Below are positions 53,100 through 61,247 of a stretch of DNA of 64,000 nucleotides, in pieces. Source of the DNA: Chromobacterium rhizoryzae. Its GTDB lineage: Bacteria > Pseudomonadota > Gammaproteobacteria > Burkholderiales > Chromobacteriaceae. Position 1 is the first letter of the stretch; each line of letters starts with the position of its first letter. Location of the stretch: the NCBI RefSeq assembly GCF_020544465.1, contig NZ_CP066126.1:1054001-1118000 (forward strand), in the 5' to 3' direction. The notes beneath the pieces are model-generated. The model was not told the DNA's origin, searched no databases, and saw nothing but the letters and a program-made list of their open reading frames with translations. The translations under genes were made by a program, and so were the position numbers.

Positions 53100-53267
53100 T
53101 TATTTGGCTTGCGGAGCCTGGGCCGGGGCTTGGGCCTGCTTGGCGTCGATCTGGGCTTGCATGCGTTCGCGCATTTCACGAGCGTTGCCGGCGCCCTCGC
53201 CGCCGGCGGCGGCGGCGCCGGACAGAACGATCAGAGACAGGGCGGCGATAAGAGTTTGCTTCAACAT
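53100..53267 (-). CDS. Small secreted peptide, family copy 4
   Basis: 55-aa precursor: signal peptide LKQTLIAALSLIVLSGAAAA, mature GGEGAGNAREMRERMQAQID and an Ala/Gln/Pro tail. AAGGAT lies before the ATG. It is the first gene of the array, divergent from a LysR gene 195 bases away, with a candidate operator at 53344-53361 between them. Confidence 0.77.
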   Translation of the reverse strand: MLKQTLIAALSLIVLSGAAAAGGEGAGNAREMRERMQAQIDAKQAQAPAQAPQAK

Positions 53268-53343
53268 GGTCAAAATCCTTGTGTGATTGAGTGGCTTGGC
53301 GGCGGCGAGGATGTTCAAAATGCTAGAATCGATCCGGCGTTCC

Positions 53344-53361
53344 GCTAAGGAGTCGCTTAGC
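53344..53361. promoter_or_regulatory. Candidate operator between peptide array and LysR gene
   Basis: GCTAAG-GAGTCG-CTTAGC perfect dyad with a further related GCGACTTAG 18 bases on (53379-53387). The spacing fits a LysR tetramer site. Confidence 0.45.
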
Positions 53362-53461
53362 CTGCTCTGGCGGGCTGTGCGACTTAGTGACTGAATATTA
53401 AGGATGTTTTTTCGCCGCAGATAGCGGAATGATTTGCACTGAACCATCAGTAAATTTGAAT

Positions 53462-54361
53462 ATGAAACTATCTCTCGACGCTTTGCTGGTGCTGGACGCC
53501 ATCGATAATCACGGCAGCTTCGCCGCCGCCGCGGACGCCCTGTTCCGGGTGCCGTCCGCGGTCACCTATACCGTGCAGAAACTGGAGCAGAGTCTGGGCG
53601 TGCAGATCTACGACCGCAGCGGCCACCGCGCCCGGCTGACGCCGGCCGGCGAGCGCCTGCTCAAGGACGGCCGGCATCTGCTGGACGCGGCGCGTCAGCT
53701 GGAGCTGCGGGTCAGCAAGCAGGCTCAGGGCTGGGAACATCAGTTGCGCATCGTGATCGGAGACCTGGTGGATTTCGCCCAGGTGATTCCCTTGATCGCG
53801 GAATTCGATCAACTGGCCTCGGCCACGCGGCTGATTTTCCGCAGCGAGATTTTCGGCGGCACCTGGGACGCGCTGTACGACGACCGCGCCGATCTGGTGA
53901 TAGGCGCGCCCAATATGCCGCCGCCCGGGGATTATTTCACCCGCACCATAGGCAGTTACGATTTTGTCTTGGTGGTGGCCGCCGGCCATCCGCTGGCGGC
54001 GGAGGACAAGCCGCTGCCGCCGCATGTGTTGCGCCAGCACCGCGCGGTGGCGATAGGCGACACCTCGCGGCGCTTGCAGCCGCGCACCGGCGGTTTGCTG
54101 GACGGCCAGGACGTGCTGACCGTGCACAGCAGCCGCGCCAAGCTGGACGTGATCCTGGCCGGCCTGGGCAGCGGTTATCTGCCGCGCTCCATGGTGGGGC
54201 CTTATCTGGCCAGCGGGGACTTGGTGGCCAAGGAGGTGGCCGAGGACAGCCCGGACCACCAGATGTGTTTCGCCTGGAAGCAGGCGCAGCCGGGCAAGGC
54301 TTTGCAGTGGTTCATCCAGCGGCTGGAGCAGGCGGTGGAGGCGGGCGAGCTGCGGCCGTGA
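53462..54361 (+). CDS. LysR-family regulator, YhaJ-like
   Basis: 299-aa regulator with winged helix at about residues 1-65 (LVLDAIDNHGSFAAAADALF, then RVPSAVTYTVQKLEQSLGV), DRSGHRARLTPAGERLL, and an effector domain. The N-terminal SFAAAADxLxRVPSAxxYTxQKLE is characteristic of YhaJ and relatives, some of which respond to aromatic compounds. ATG 53462 is chosen over an upstream ATG at 53429, which adds 11 residues before the conserved start. Divergent from the peptide genes. Confidence 0.92.
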   Translation: MKLSLDALLVLDAIDNHGSFAAAADALFRVPSAVTYTVQKLEQSLGVQIYDRSGHRARLTPAGERLLKDGRHLLDAARQLELRVSKQAQGWEHQLRIVIGDLVDFAQVIPLIAEFDQLASATRLIFRSEIFGGTWDALYDDRADLVIGAPNMPPPGDYFTRTIGSYDFVLVVAAGHPLAAEDKPLPPHVLRQHRAVAIGDTSRRLQPRTGGLLDGQDVLTVHSSRAKLDVILAGLGSGYLPRSMVGPYLASGDLVAKEVAEDSPDHQMCFAWKQAQPGKALQWFIQRLEQAVEAGELRP

Positions 54362-54390
54362 AAAAGCCGGCGTCCGCGAGGAGGCCGGCC
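54361..54390 (-). terminator. Terminator for the uraA transcript
   Basis: On the minus strand GCCGGC...GCCGGC arms with a 12-base loop are followed by TTTTTCAC. It is separated from the uraA stop by MITE copy 6. Confidence 0.65.
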
Positions 54391-54419
54391 GGATAGGCTC
54401 AATTGCGTGGGGGTTCTTA

Positions 54420-54562
54420 GAGCGTGTTTACGATCTCGCGAGCTAAGGCGAGACAAGGCGAAAACGGCTGAGAAAGCGGAATGTACACGTGGTACATGAG
54501 CATTTCGAAGGCGTACTCGCCATGCCACGTCTCACGAAGCGCAGCAGATCGTAAACAGCTTC
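54420..54562 (-). repeat. MITE-like element, copy 6
   Basis: 143-bp copy, nearly identical to copy 4 and in the same orientation, flanked by TTA (54417-54419 and 54563-54565). The right TTA is the complement of the TAA stop codon of uraA. Internal palindrome TGTACACGTGGTACA. Confidence 0.88.
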
Positions 54563-55807
54563 TTACACGTCCTGGCCCTCGACGATGCCGTCATGGCTGG
54601 CGGCGCGCTTGGGCAGCAAGAGGTTCAGCACGATGGCCAGCAGCGAGCACAGGCCGACGCCGGCCAGCTCGAAATCCCCCAGCTTCAGACTGAGGCCGCC
54701 GATGCCGGAGGTCAGCACCACCGAGATGATCACCAGATTGCGCGGTTCCATCAGGTCCACCTTGGCCTCGATCAGGGTCTTCAGGCCGATGGAGGCGATG
54801 GTGCCGAACAAGAGCACCATGATGCCGCCCATCACCGGCAGCGGGATGGACTGCAGCAGCGCGTTGAACTTGCCGAAGAAGGCCATGGCGATGGCGAACA
54901 GCGCGGCCCAGGTCATGGTGACCGGGTTGAAGTTGCGGGTGATCATCACCGCGCCGGTGACTTCGGCGTAGGTGGTGACCGGCGGGCCGCCGATCAGGCC
55001 GGCCACGCAGACGCCCAGGCCGTCGCCGGACAGGGTGCGGTGCAGACCGGGCGACTTGGTGTAGTCCTTGCCGGTGACGCCGCCTATCGCCATCACGCCG
55101 CCGATGTGCTCGATGGCCGGCGCAATCGCCACCGGCAGCATGAACAGCGCGGCGGCCCAATTGACTTCCGGGCTGTGGAAGGCGGGCATCGCGAACCACG
55201 GCGCGGCGGCCAGCTTGGCGAAGTCCACCACGCCGAGCAGGGCGGCGGCGATGTAGCCGACGATGACGCCGGCCAGAATGGGCACCAGCTTGAACAGGCC
55301 GCGCGCGTAGATGGACACGATGACGGTGGTGGCCAGCGAGATCGCCGCCAGTAGCATGGACACCGCGTAAGGCGTCACCTGCTTGCCGCCGGCGACGCCC
55401 ATCGCCATGCCGGAGGCCGCGGAGGCCACCGACAGGCCAATGATCATGATCACCGGGCCGATCACCACCGGGGGCAGCAGCCGGTTGACGAAGGCCATGC
55501 CGCGCCAGCGGACCACGGCGGAAAACAGGAAATACATGAAGCCGGCGCAGAACAGGCCGAACTGCGTCGCGCCCTGGCCCCAGGTGTGCATGGAATAAAT
55601 GATGGGGCCGATGAAGGCGAAGGAGGAGCCGAGGAAGATCGGCACCTGGCGCCCGGTGTACAGCTGGAACAGCAGGGTGCCGACGCCGGCGCCCAGCAGC
55701 GCCATCGCCGGATTGAGGCCGGTCAGCAGCGGCACCAGCACCAGCGCGCCGAAGGCGACGAACAGGATCTGGGCGCCGGACACGGCCAGCTTGAGTTGTT
55801 GGAACAT
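54563..55807 (-). CDS. uraA: Uracil permease (NCS2 family)
   Basis: 414-aa inner-membrane uracil:proton symporter, with 14 segments in two inverted repeats. It shows the NCS2 N-terminus SGAQILFVAFGALVLVPLLTGLNP, the TM3 beta-strand region GSSFAFIGPI, and the substrate helix motif APAIEHIGGVMAIGGVTGKDY carrying the conserved glutamate. It starts 4 bases after a GNAT gene and is downstream of upp, giving a pyrimidine-salvage unit. Its stop codon is a MITE target duplication. Confidence 0.94.
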   Translation of the reverse strand: MFQQLKLAVSGAQILFVAFGALVLVPLLTGLNPAMALLGAGVGTLLFQLYTGRQVPIFLGSSFAFIGPIIYSMHTWGQGATQFGLFCAGFMYFLFSAVVRWRGMAFVNRLLPPVVIGPVIMIIGLSVASAASGMAMGVAGGKQVTPYAVSMLLAAISLATTVIVSIYARGLFKLVPILAGVIVGYIAAALLGVVDFAKLAAAPWFAMPAFHSPEVNWAAALFMLPVAIAPAIEHIGGVMAIGGVTGKDYTKSPGLHRTLSGDGLGVCVAGLIGGPPVTTYAEVTGAVMITRNFNPVTMTWAALFAIAMAFFGKFNALLQSIPLPVMGGIMVLLFGTIASIGLKTLIEAKVDLMEPRNLVIISVVLTSGIGGLSLKLGDFELAGVGLCSLLAIVLNLLLPKRAASHDGIVEGQDV

Positions 55808-55811
55808 GGTT

Positions 55812-56324
55812 TTAACCTTTTGGCTCGTCTTGGTCTGAATGGGGGGCGAGGGCCTGGTCCAGCCGCTTGCCCAGAATGCGCGACTGCGGTTCCAGGCCGC
55901 GACGCAGGTAGAAATTCAGCGCGGCCTGATTGAAGTCCTTCACCTCCAGGCGGATCTCGTCGGCCGAATGCCGCCTCGCCCAGTCTTCGGCCGCCGCCAG
56001 CAGCGCGCTGCCTTGGCCTTGCCCGCGCTCAGCCGCCGTCACCACCAGAGTGGTGACGCGGCAGATGCGGCGCGGCCGCAGGAAGGGCAGGGTGAGTTCC
56101 AGCAGGGACAGAGCGATGAAAGCGCTGACCTCACCGCCGGATTCCGCCAGCAGCAGCGCGCCGCCGGGCGCGTCCAGCAGGCCGGCCCAGAACGCGCGGT
56201 CGCGGTCGGCGGCGCCGTTGGCGGCGAAGATGTGCGGCAGCGCGCGATGGTGCTGTAGGTTGATCTCGTCGGCCAGGCGGCAGATCGCCGCGAGGTCGCT
56301 TGCGGTAGCGGGACGTATTTTCAT
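55812..56324 (-). CDS. GNAT-family acetyltransferase
   Basis: 170-aa acetyltransferase: MKIRPATASDLAAICRLADEIN start, CRVTTLVVTAAERGQGQGSALLAAAEDWA as acetyl-CoA loop, and IRLEVKDFNQAALNFYLRRGLEPQSRILGKRL. The ATG at 56322-56324 lies just after the upp terminator; a longer reading from 56396 crosses that terminator and is rejected. The start has a weak ribosome site. It is inserted between upp and uraA and probably cotranscribed with uraA. Substrate unknown. Confidence 0.85.
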   Translation of the reverse strand: MKIRPATASDLAAICRLADEINLQHHRALPHIFAANGAADRDRAFWAGLLDAPGGALLLAESGGEVSAFIALSLLELTLPFLRPRRICRVTTLVVTAAERGQGQGSALLAAAEDWARRHSADEIRLEVKDFNQAALNFYLRRGLEPQSRILGKRLDQALAPHSDQDEPKG

Positions 56325-56347
56325 GCTTGGGGCCGGGCTGGGCGCGC

Positions 56348-56383
56348 AAAAAAGCGCCGCTTCCGGAGTGGGAGCAGCGGCGC
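56348..56383 (-). terminator. Terminator after upp
   Basis: AGCGCCGC and GCGGCGCT arms with a loop of about 20 bases, followed on the minus strand by TTTTTTG. Reading through it would give the GNAT-uraA transcript. Confidence 0.75.
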
Positions 56384-56398
56384 TGGACGGGCTCATGA

Positions 56399-57031
56399 TC
56401 AGGCTTGCTTGGTGCCGAAGATCTTGTCGCCGGCGTCGCCCAGGCCGGGGATGATGTAGCCGTGCTCGTTCAGGTGGCTGTCGAGCGAGGCGGCGTAGAT
56501 CTGCACGTCCGGGTGGGCGTCGTTGACGATCTTCACGCCTTCGGGCGCGGCCACCATCACCACGGCCTTGATCTGTCTGCAGCCGTTGCGCTTGAGCAGG
56601 TCTATGGTGGCGACCAGGGAGCCGCCGGTGGCCAGCATCGGGTCGATGATGATGGCGATGCGCTCGTCCAGATTGCCGACGAACTTCTCGAAATAGGACA
56701 CCGGTTCCAGCGTTTCTTCGTTGCGGGCCAGGCCGACCACGCTGATCTTGGCCGAGGGAACCAGGTCCAGCACGCCGTCCAGCATGCCGATGCCGGCGCG
56801 CAGGATGGGCACCACGGTGACCTTCTTGCCCTTGATCTGCTGGACGTCGATCTTGCCGCACCAGCCGTCTATGGTGACGCTTTCCAGTTCGAAGTCGCGG
56901 GTGGCTTCATAGGCGAGCAGGCGCGCCAGCTCTTGGGTCAGCTGACGGAATTTCATGGTGCTGGTGTCGGCTTCGCGCAGCAGGCCGAGCTTGTGTTGCA
57001 CCAGCGGATGCTGGACGACGGTGATGTTCAT
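56399..57031 (-). CDS. upp: Uracil phosphoribosyltransferase
   Basis: 210-aa salvage enzyme making UMP from uracil and PRPP. It shows VVPILRAGIGMLDGVLDLVP, the PRPP-binding loop IIIDPMLATGGSLVATIDLLK, and the C-terminal uracil site YIIPGLGDAGDKIFGT. ATG 57029-57031 (MNITVVQHP) is the family start; a reading from 57082 adds 17 residues without support. Confidence 0.97.
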   Translation of the reverse strand: MNITVVQHPLVQHKLGLLREADTSTMKFRQLTQELARLLAYEATRDFELESVTIDGWCGKIDVQQIKGKKVTVVPILRAGIGMLDGVLDLVPSAKISVVGLARNEETLEPVSYFEKFVGNLDERIAIIIDPMLATGGSLVATIDLLKRNGCRQIKAVVMVAAPEGVKIVNDAHPDVQIYAASLDSHLNEHGYIIPGLGDAGDKIFGTKQA

Positions 57032-57168
57032 GAGACGTTCCCATACCTTGGCAAAGAGCTGCTTTCGGCGCGGGCGCGCCAAAAGCAGCTCTTGGTATTA
57101 ATTATGAAGCCGGCAGCCTTCGATGATCCCGGGCTGCCGGTGCGGGGTATTTGGTATGGGGCGGTATT

Positions 57169-58029
57169 TTACCCCTTTTCCCATTCCGAAATCCACTGCA
57201 AGAATTCGGCGGCGGCCCGCGGCGGGCTGCAGATATAGCCTTGCACCGCGTCGCAGCCCAGCTCGGCCAGCGTGGCCAAGTCGGCGCTGTCCTCCACGCC
57301 GATGGCCACCGTGGTGAGGCCGGAGGCCTTGGCCAGGCCGATGTCTTCGCGCAGGATGGCTTGCAGATGCTGATTGGAGCTGACGCCCTGCACGAAGGCG
57401 CGGTCCACTTTCAGCAGGCTGAAATGGCTGATCAACAGCTTGTCGGTCAGGGTGACGCCGATGCCGAACTCGTCTATGCCGATGCCGAAGCCGGCGGCGC
57501 GCAACTGGGACAGCTGCGCGTCGGCCTTCTGCCAGTGCTGGCGCAGCGTGGATTCGGAGAATTCCAGCGTCAGCTTGGCCGGCTCCAGGCCCAGGATGCG
57601 CACTTTCTGCAGCAATTGCTCGCACAGGCTTTCATCGTCCAGCGACATCGAGGTCAGGTTGATGGTGACCGGAATGTCGTGGCCGCGCTCCTGCCAGTCG
57701 CTGCAGGCGTACAGCGATTTTTCCAGGATCAGTTCAGTGAGTTCGCGAATCATGCCGCGCTCTTCCATTGCCGGCACGAAGCTGACCGGGGACAGCACGC
57801 CAAGCGCCGGGTGCTGCCAGCGCGCCAGCGCCTCGGCGGCGATCACCTTGCGGCTGGAGATTTCGACTATCGGCTGAAACCAGGGAATGAGCTGATCGTT
57901 GACCAAGGCGCGCCAGATCTCTTCGATGGGCATGGCGCTGGCGGGGCTGAGGGCGGCTTTGGTTTCCTGATGTGTCGGCATGGGGCGATTTGGGTCGGGC
58001 AAGCGGATGTCACCCTGATTGTATGACAT
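57169..58029 (-). CDS. EAL-domain protein with altered catalytic residues
   Basis: 286-aa stand-alone EAL domain. Present: EAL (66-68), N124, E156 (LEFSES), K207 and D209. Altered: the metal-binding DDFGTG reads DEFGIG (186-191), and the catalytic AEGVE reads AIGVE (242-246), so one metal-ligand Glu is Ile. It is therefore probably inactive as a c-di-GMP phosphodiesterase and may act by binding c-di-GMP or a protein, as known for YdiV-like proteins. A second start at 57981 is possible. It is downstream of grxD behind a terminator. Confidence 0.88.
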   Translation of the reverse strand: MSYNQGDIRLPDPNRPMPTHQETKAALSPASAMPIEEIWRALVNDQLIPWFQPIVEISSRKVIAAEALARWQHPALGVLSPVSFVPAMEERGMIRELTELILEKSLYACSDWQERGHDIPVTINLTSMSLDDESLCEQLLQKVRILGLEPAKLTLEFSESTLRQHWQKADAQLSQLRAAGFGIGIDEFGIGVTLTDKLLISHFSLLKVDRAFVQGVSSNQHLQAILREDIGLAKASGLTTVAIGVEDSADLATLAELGCDAVQGYICSPPRAAAEFLQWISEWEKG

Positions 58030-58062
58030 GGCGGGTGTTTTCGAAACGCTAAATTCCGCTTC

Positions 58063-58094
58063 AAAAACAAAGGTCCCGGCCTTGGCCGGGACCT
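58063..58094 (-). terminator. Terminator after grxD
   Basis: AGGTCCCGGCC-TT-GGCCGGGACCT followed on the minus strand by TTGTTTTTG. Confidence 0.88.
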
Positions 58095-58105
58095 GGGAGA
58101 GGCGC

Positions 58106-58417
58106 TTACAGGTCTTTCAGCAGCTCTTGCAATTCACCGTTTTGGAACATTTCATACATGATGTCGGAGCCGCCGACGAACTCGCCTTTGACGTAGAGCT
58201 GCGGAATGGTCGGCCAGTTGGAGAAGTCCTTGATGCCCTGGCGGATGTCGGCGTCTTGCAGCACGTCCACGGTCGCGAACTGTTCAAGGCCACAGGCCTT
58301 GAGGATTTGCACCGCGCGGGAGGAGAAGCCGCATTGCGGGAATTGGGCCGAGCCCTTCATGAACAGCACTACCGGGTTGTCGGTCACGGTTTGCTGGATG
58401 GTTTGTTGCGCGCTCAT
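58106..58417 (-). CDS. grxD: Monothiol glutaredoxin (Grx4)
   Basis: 103-aa CGFS-type glutaredoxin that carries and delivers 2Fe-2S clusters. It shows VVLFMKGSAQFPQCGFSSRAVQIL with the single CGFS cysteine, and WPTIPQLYVKGEFVGGSDIMYEMFQNGEL for glutathione binding. It follows the CLC gene by 79 bases. Confidence 0.97.
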   Translation of the reverse strand: MSAQQTIQQTVTDNPVVLFMKGSAQFPQCGFSSRAVQILKACGLEQFATVDVLQDADIRQGIKDFSNWPTIPQLYVKGEFVGGSDIMYEMFQNGELQELLKDL

Positions 58418-58496
58418 TCAGTGGTCCTTGCTTGGATCGTCAATGTGGCTGCGGGGCCGCCTGCGGCGAAATACCCGAGCGTTTCAATGGGTTATT

Positions 58497-59879
58497 TTAC
58501 TTTTCGGCCGCCCGCGGGTCAATTTGCTTCGCAGCGGGCGCCGCCTGCGCGGCGTGCCATTGCCGCAGGAAGATGTGCACCTGGCCGTCGTAGAGCGCGC
58601 GGCGGGTAATCAGCCGCGACACATTGGACGCCAGCAGCGCGGTGGCCATCAAGGGGATGATCATCGCCGAGGAGTCGGTCATCTCCATCACGATGATGAA
58701 GCCGGTCATCGGCGCGCGGGTCATGCCGGCGAAGAAGCCCACCATGCCCAAGAGCACGATCAGGGTCTGCGGCAGAAAGGGCAGCAGATTGGCCATGTTC
58801 AGGCCGAAGCCGGCGCCCACCGCCAGCGACGGCGCGAACATGCCGCCGGGCACCGCGCTGATGAAGCTGATGAACATGCTGAGCAGTTTGAGCAGGCCGT
58901 AGCCCTGCATGCCGGCGCCGCTGCCCTCGATGATTTCGCGGGCGCGGAAATAGCCGGTGCCGAAGGTGACGCCGTCGCTGGCGATGCCGATCACCGCCAG
59001 CGCCAGGCCGCAGCCGGCGGCGAACAGCACCGGTTTTTGCAGCCGCCAGCCGTGCAGCGGGCCGGGCAGGCGCTGGGTCAGCGCCAGCATGATGCGGCAG
59101 CAGACGCCGCCGAGCAGGCCGCCGATGATGCCGCAGACCGGGATGGCCAGCCAGGACTGCTCCAGTTCCATATTCACCGACACCATGCCGAAATAGCTGT
59201 AATTGCCGAGGATGGCGGTGGCGGTCAGGCCGGAGACGATCACGGACAGCAGGATGGTGGAACTGGCGCGCAAATCGAAGGTGCGGCCCATTTCCTCGAT
59301 GGCGAACACGATGCCGGCCAGCGGCGCGTTGAAGGCGGCGGCCACGCCGGCGGCGCCGCCGGCCAGGATGAAGCTGCGCGCCGCGCCCTCGTGGCGCAGC
59401 GCCGCGTGGCGGTTCAGCGAGTATTTGATGGCCGCGCCCACCTGCACGATGGGGCCTTCATAGCCGAAGGTGGCGCCGGAGCTGATGCCGATCAGGGTCA
59501 GCAGCATTTTGCCGATGGCGGCGCGTATGGTCAGGATGCGCTCGCGCAGCGCCTGCATGCCGCCTTCCAGCGCGGCGATGGACTGCGGGATGCCGCCGCC
59601 GGCGGAGCCGGGAAAGTAATGGCGCATCAGCCAGATGGCCAGGGCGAGGCCAGCCGGAGTGATCAGCAGGCTCCAGTACGGCGAGTTGTCGTAGATGCGG
59701 GTGAAGATGGCGTGCGACAGATGGCTGCCGTTGGCGAAGACGCTGGCCATCAGGCCAATCAGAATGGCGGCGGTCCAGATCGGGATGTGGCGACGCCACA
59801 GGACTGCGGACAAGTAGAGGTAACGCAGGCGGCGCTGGACGCGGCTGCGGACTTGTCTGGCAGTGGGGGTGTCTGGCAT
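58497..59879 (-). CDS. CLC-family chloride channel/transporter
   Basis: 460-aa inner-membrane CLC protein. The anion-selectivity motifs are visible: GSAGGGIPQ (for GSGIP), GYEGPIVQVGA (for GREGP, keeping the gating glutamate), and GGMFAPSLAVGAGFG (GxFxP). The gating Glu suggests a chloride/proton exchanger. There is no C-terminal CBS pair. Twelve or more hydrophobic helices. Confidence 0.94.
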   Translation of the reverse strand: MPDTPTARQVRSRVQRRLRYLYLSAVLWRRHIPIWTAAILIGLMASVFANGSHLSHAIFTRIYDNSPYWSLLITPAGLALAIWLMRHYFPGSAGGGIPQSIAALEGGMQALRERILTIRAAIGKMLLTLIGISSGATFGYEGPIVQVGAAIKYSLNRHAALRHEGAARSFILAGGAAGVAAAFNAPLAGIVFAIEEMGRTFDLRASSTILLSVIVSGLTATAILGNYSYFGMVSVNMELEQSWLAIPVCGIIGGLLGGVCCRIMLALTQRLPGPLHGWRLQKPVLFAAGCGLALAVIGIASDGVTFGTGYFRAREIIEGSGAGMQGYGLLKLLSMFISFISAVPGGMFAPSLAVGAGFGLNMANLLPFLPQTLIVLLGMVGFFAGMTRAPMTGFIIVMEMTDSSAMIIPLMATALLASNVSRLITRRALYDGQVHIFLRQWHAAQAAPAAKQIDPRAAEK

Positions 59880-59951
59880 GGAGCCGGCCTTTGCGAATGA
59901 ATATGTGAGATTTTTCTAATATTCAATGGTAAGGCGTATTGCCCGGAATGA

Positions 59952-59983
59952 CAAACCCCGGCCGCATCAAGGGCCGGGGTTTG
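59952..59983. terminator. Terminator after the RsmB-like gene
   Basis: CAAACCCCGGCC and GGCCGGGGTTTG arms with an 8-base loop, 7 bases beyond the methyltransferase stop; T-rich TTTGTCATT on the minus strand. Confidence 0.75.
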
Positions 59984-59990
59984 AGCATGC

Positions 59991-61247
59991 TCAGGCGTTT
60001 TTTTCCAGCACCGCGGCGAAGAAGCCGTCGGTATTGTGCAACTGCGGTTTCAGTTCCAGATAATCGCCCATTTGCAGCGGGATCTTCTGCTCCGCCAGCA
60101 CCTCGTCCATTTTCACCAACTTGAACTCGGGGTGATCGGCCAGGAAGGCGGCGACGATGTCCTGATTCTCCTGCGGCAACAGGCTGCAGGTGGCGTAGAC
60201 CAGGCGGCCGCCGGCGCGCACCAGGCGGGCGGCGGAGGCCAGGATGGACGCCTGTTTGGCGTTCAGCTCGGCCACGCTCTCCGGGCTCTGGCGGAATTTC
60301 AGGTCCGGATTGCGGCGCAGCGTGCCCAGGCCGGAGCAGGGCGCGTCCACCAGCACGCGGTCGGCCTTGCCGGCCAGGCGCTTGACCTTGGTGTCGTTTT
60401 CCGAGGCCAGCAGCTGCGGGTGGACGTTGGACAGGCCGGAACGCGCCTGGCGCGGTTTCAGCTTGGCCAAGCGCTTTTCCGAAACGTCGAAGGCGTACAA
60501 GCGGCCGCTGGAAGCCATCTGCGCGCCCAGCAGCAAAGTCTTGCCGCCGGCGCCGGCGCAGAAGTCGACGACCATTTCACCGCGGCGCGCGCCGGTGATC
60601 AGGCCCAGCAGCTGGCTGCCTTCGTCCTGCACTTCGAACACGCCGGCCTTGAACAGCTCGTGCTTGGCCAGCGAGGGCTTGGTTTTGAGACGGATGCCCA
60701 GCGGAGAGTAGGGCGTGGCTTCGCACTCGAGGCCGTCGGCCTGCAGCCGGCCCAGCAATTCGTCGCGCTTCATCTTCATGGTGTTGACGCGCAGATCCAG
60801 CGGCGCGCCTTCGGCCAGGCCCTTGCCCAGCGCGATCACCTGTTCCGGCGTCTGTTCACCCAGGCGTTCTATCACCCACTGCGGCAGTTCGGCGTCCACT
60901 TCCAGGCTGGCCGGCAGCGCCTTGCCCTTGATCTGGCCCAGCCATTCCTTTTCGCCGGCGCTGGCGGCATCGCCCAGCTCCTTGACGTTGAGCCTGTGGA
61001 TTTTCAGCAGGGCCACCAGGGCCAGCCGGCGCGGGGTGGCCTTGTCCGGCGCGATCAGCGCGCGCAGCTGCAAGAGGCGGCGCAGCGCGCCGAAGGCGGT
61101 TTCGGCGATGATGTGGCGGTCGTTGGCGCCCAGTTTGCTGTGTTCGCGGAAATAGGCCGACAGCACCGCGTCGGCCGGGCGGTCGAAGCGTATCATCTGG
61201 CCGATGACGGTTTCGATATGTTTCAGTTGATGGTGATTAATAGTCAT
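59991..61247 (-). CDS. RsmB/NOP2-family RNA cytosine methyltransferase
   Basis: 418-aa SAM-dependent m5C methyltransferase. N-terminal NusB-like helical part (to about 150), a middle RNA-binding part, and the Rossmann core with VVDFCAGAGGKTLLLGAQM (SAM), VDAPCSGLGTLRRNPDLKF (motif IV, general Cys) and VYATCSLLPQENQDIV (motif VI, catalytic Cys). It resembles but is not clearly the RsmB ortholog. The start overlaps the end of the DUF3108 gene by 11 bases. Confidence 0.92.
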   Translation of the reverse strand: MTINHHQLKHIETVIGQMIRFDRPADAVLSAYFREHSKLGANDRHIIAETAFGALRRLLQLRALIAPDKATPRRLALVALLKIHRLNVKELGDAASAGEKEWLGQIKGKALPASLEVDAELPQWVIERLGEQTPEQVIALGKGLAEGAPLDLRVNTMKMKRDELLGRLQADGLECEATPYSPLGIRLKTKPSLAKHELFKAGVFEVQDEGSQLLGLITGARRGEMVVDFCAGAGGKTLLLGAQMASSGRLYAFDVSEKRLAKLKPRQARSGLSNVHPQLLASENDTKVKRLAGKADRVLVDAPCSGLGTLRRNPDLKFRQSPESVAELNAKQASILASAARLVRAGGRLVYATCSLLPQENQDIVAAFLADHPEFKLVKMDEVLAEQKIPLQMGDYLELKPQLHNTDGFFAAVLEKNA

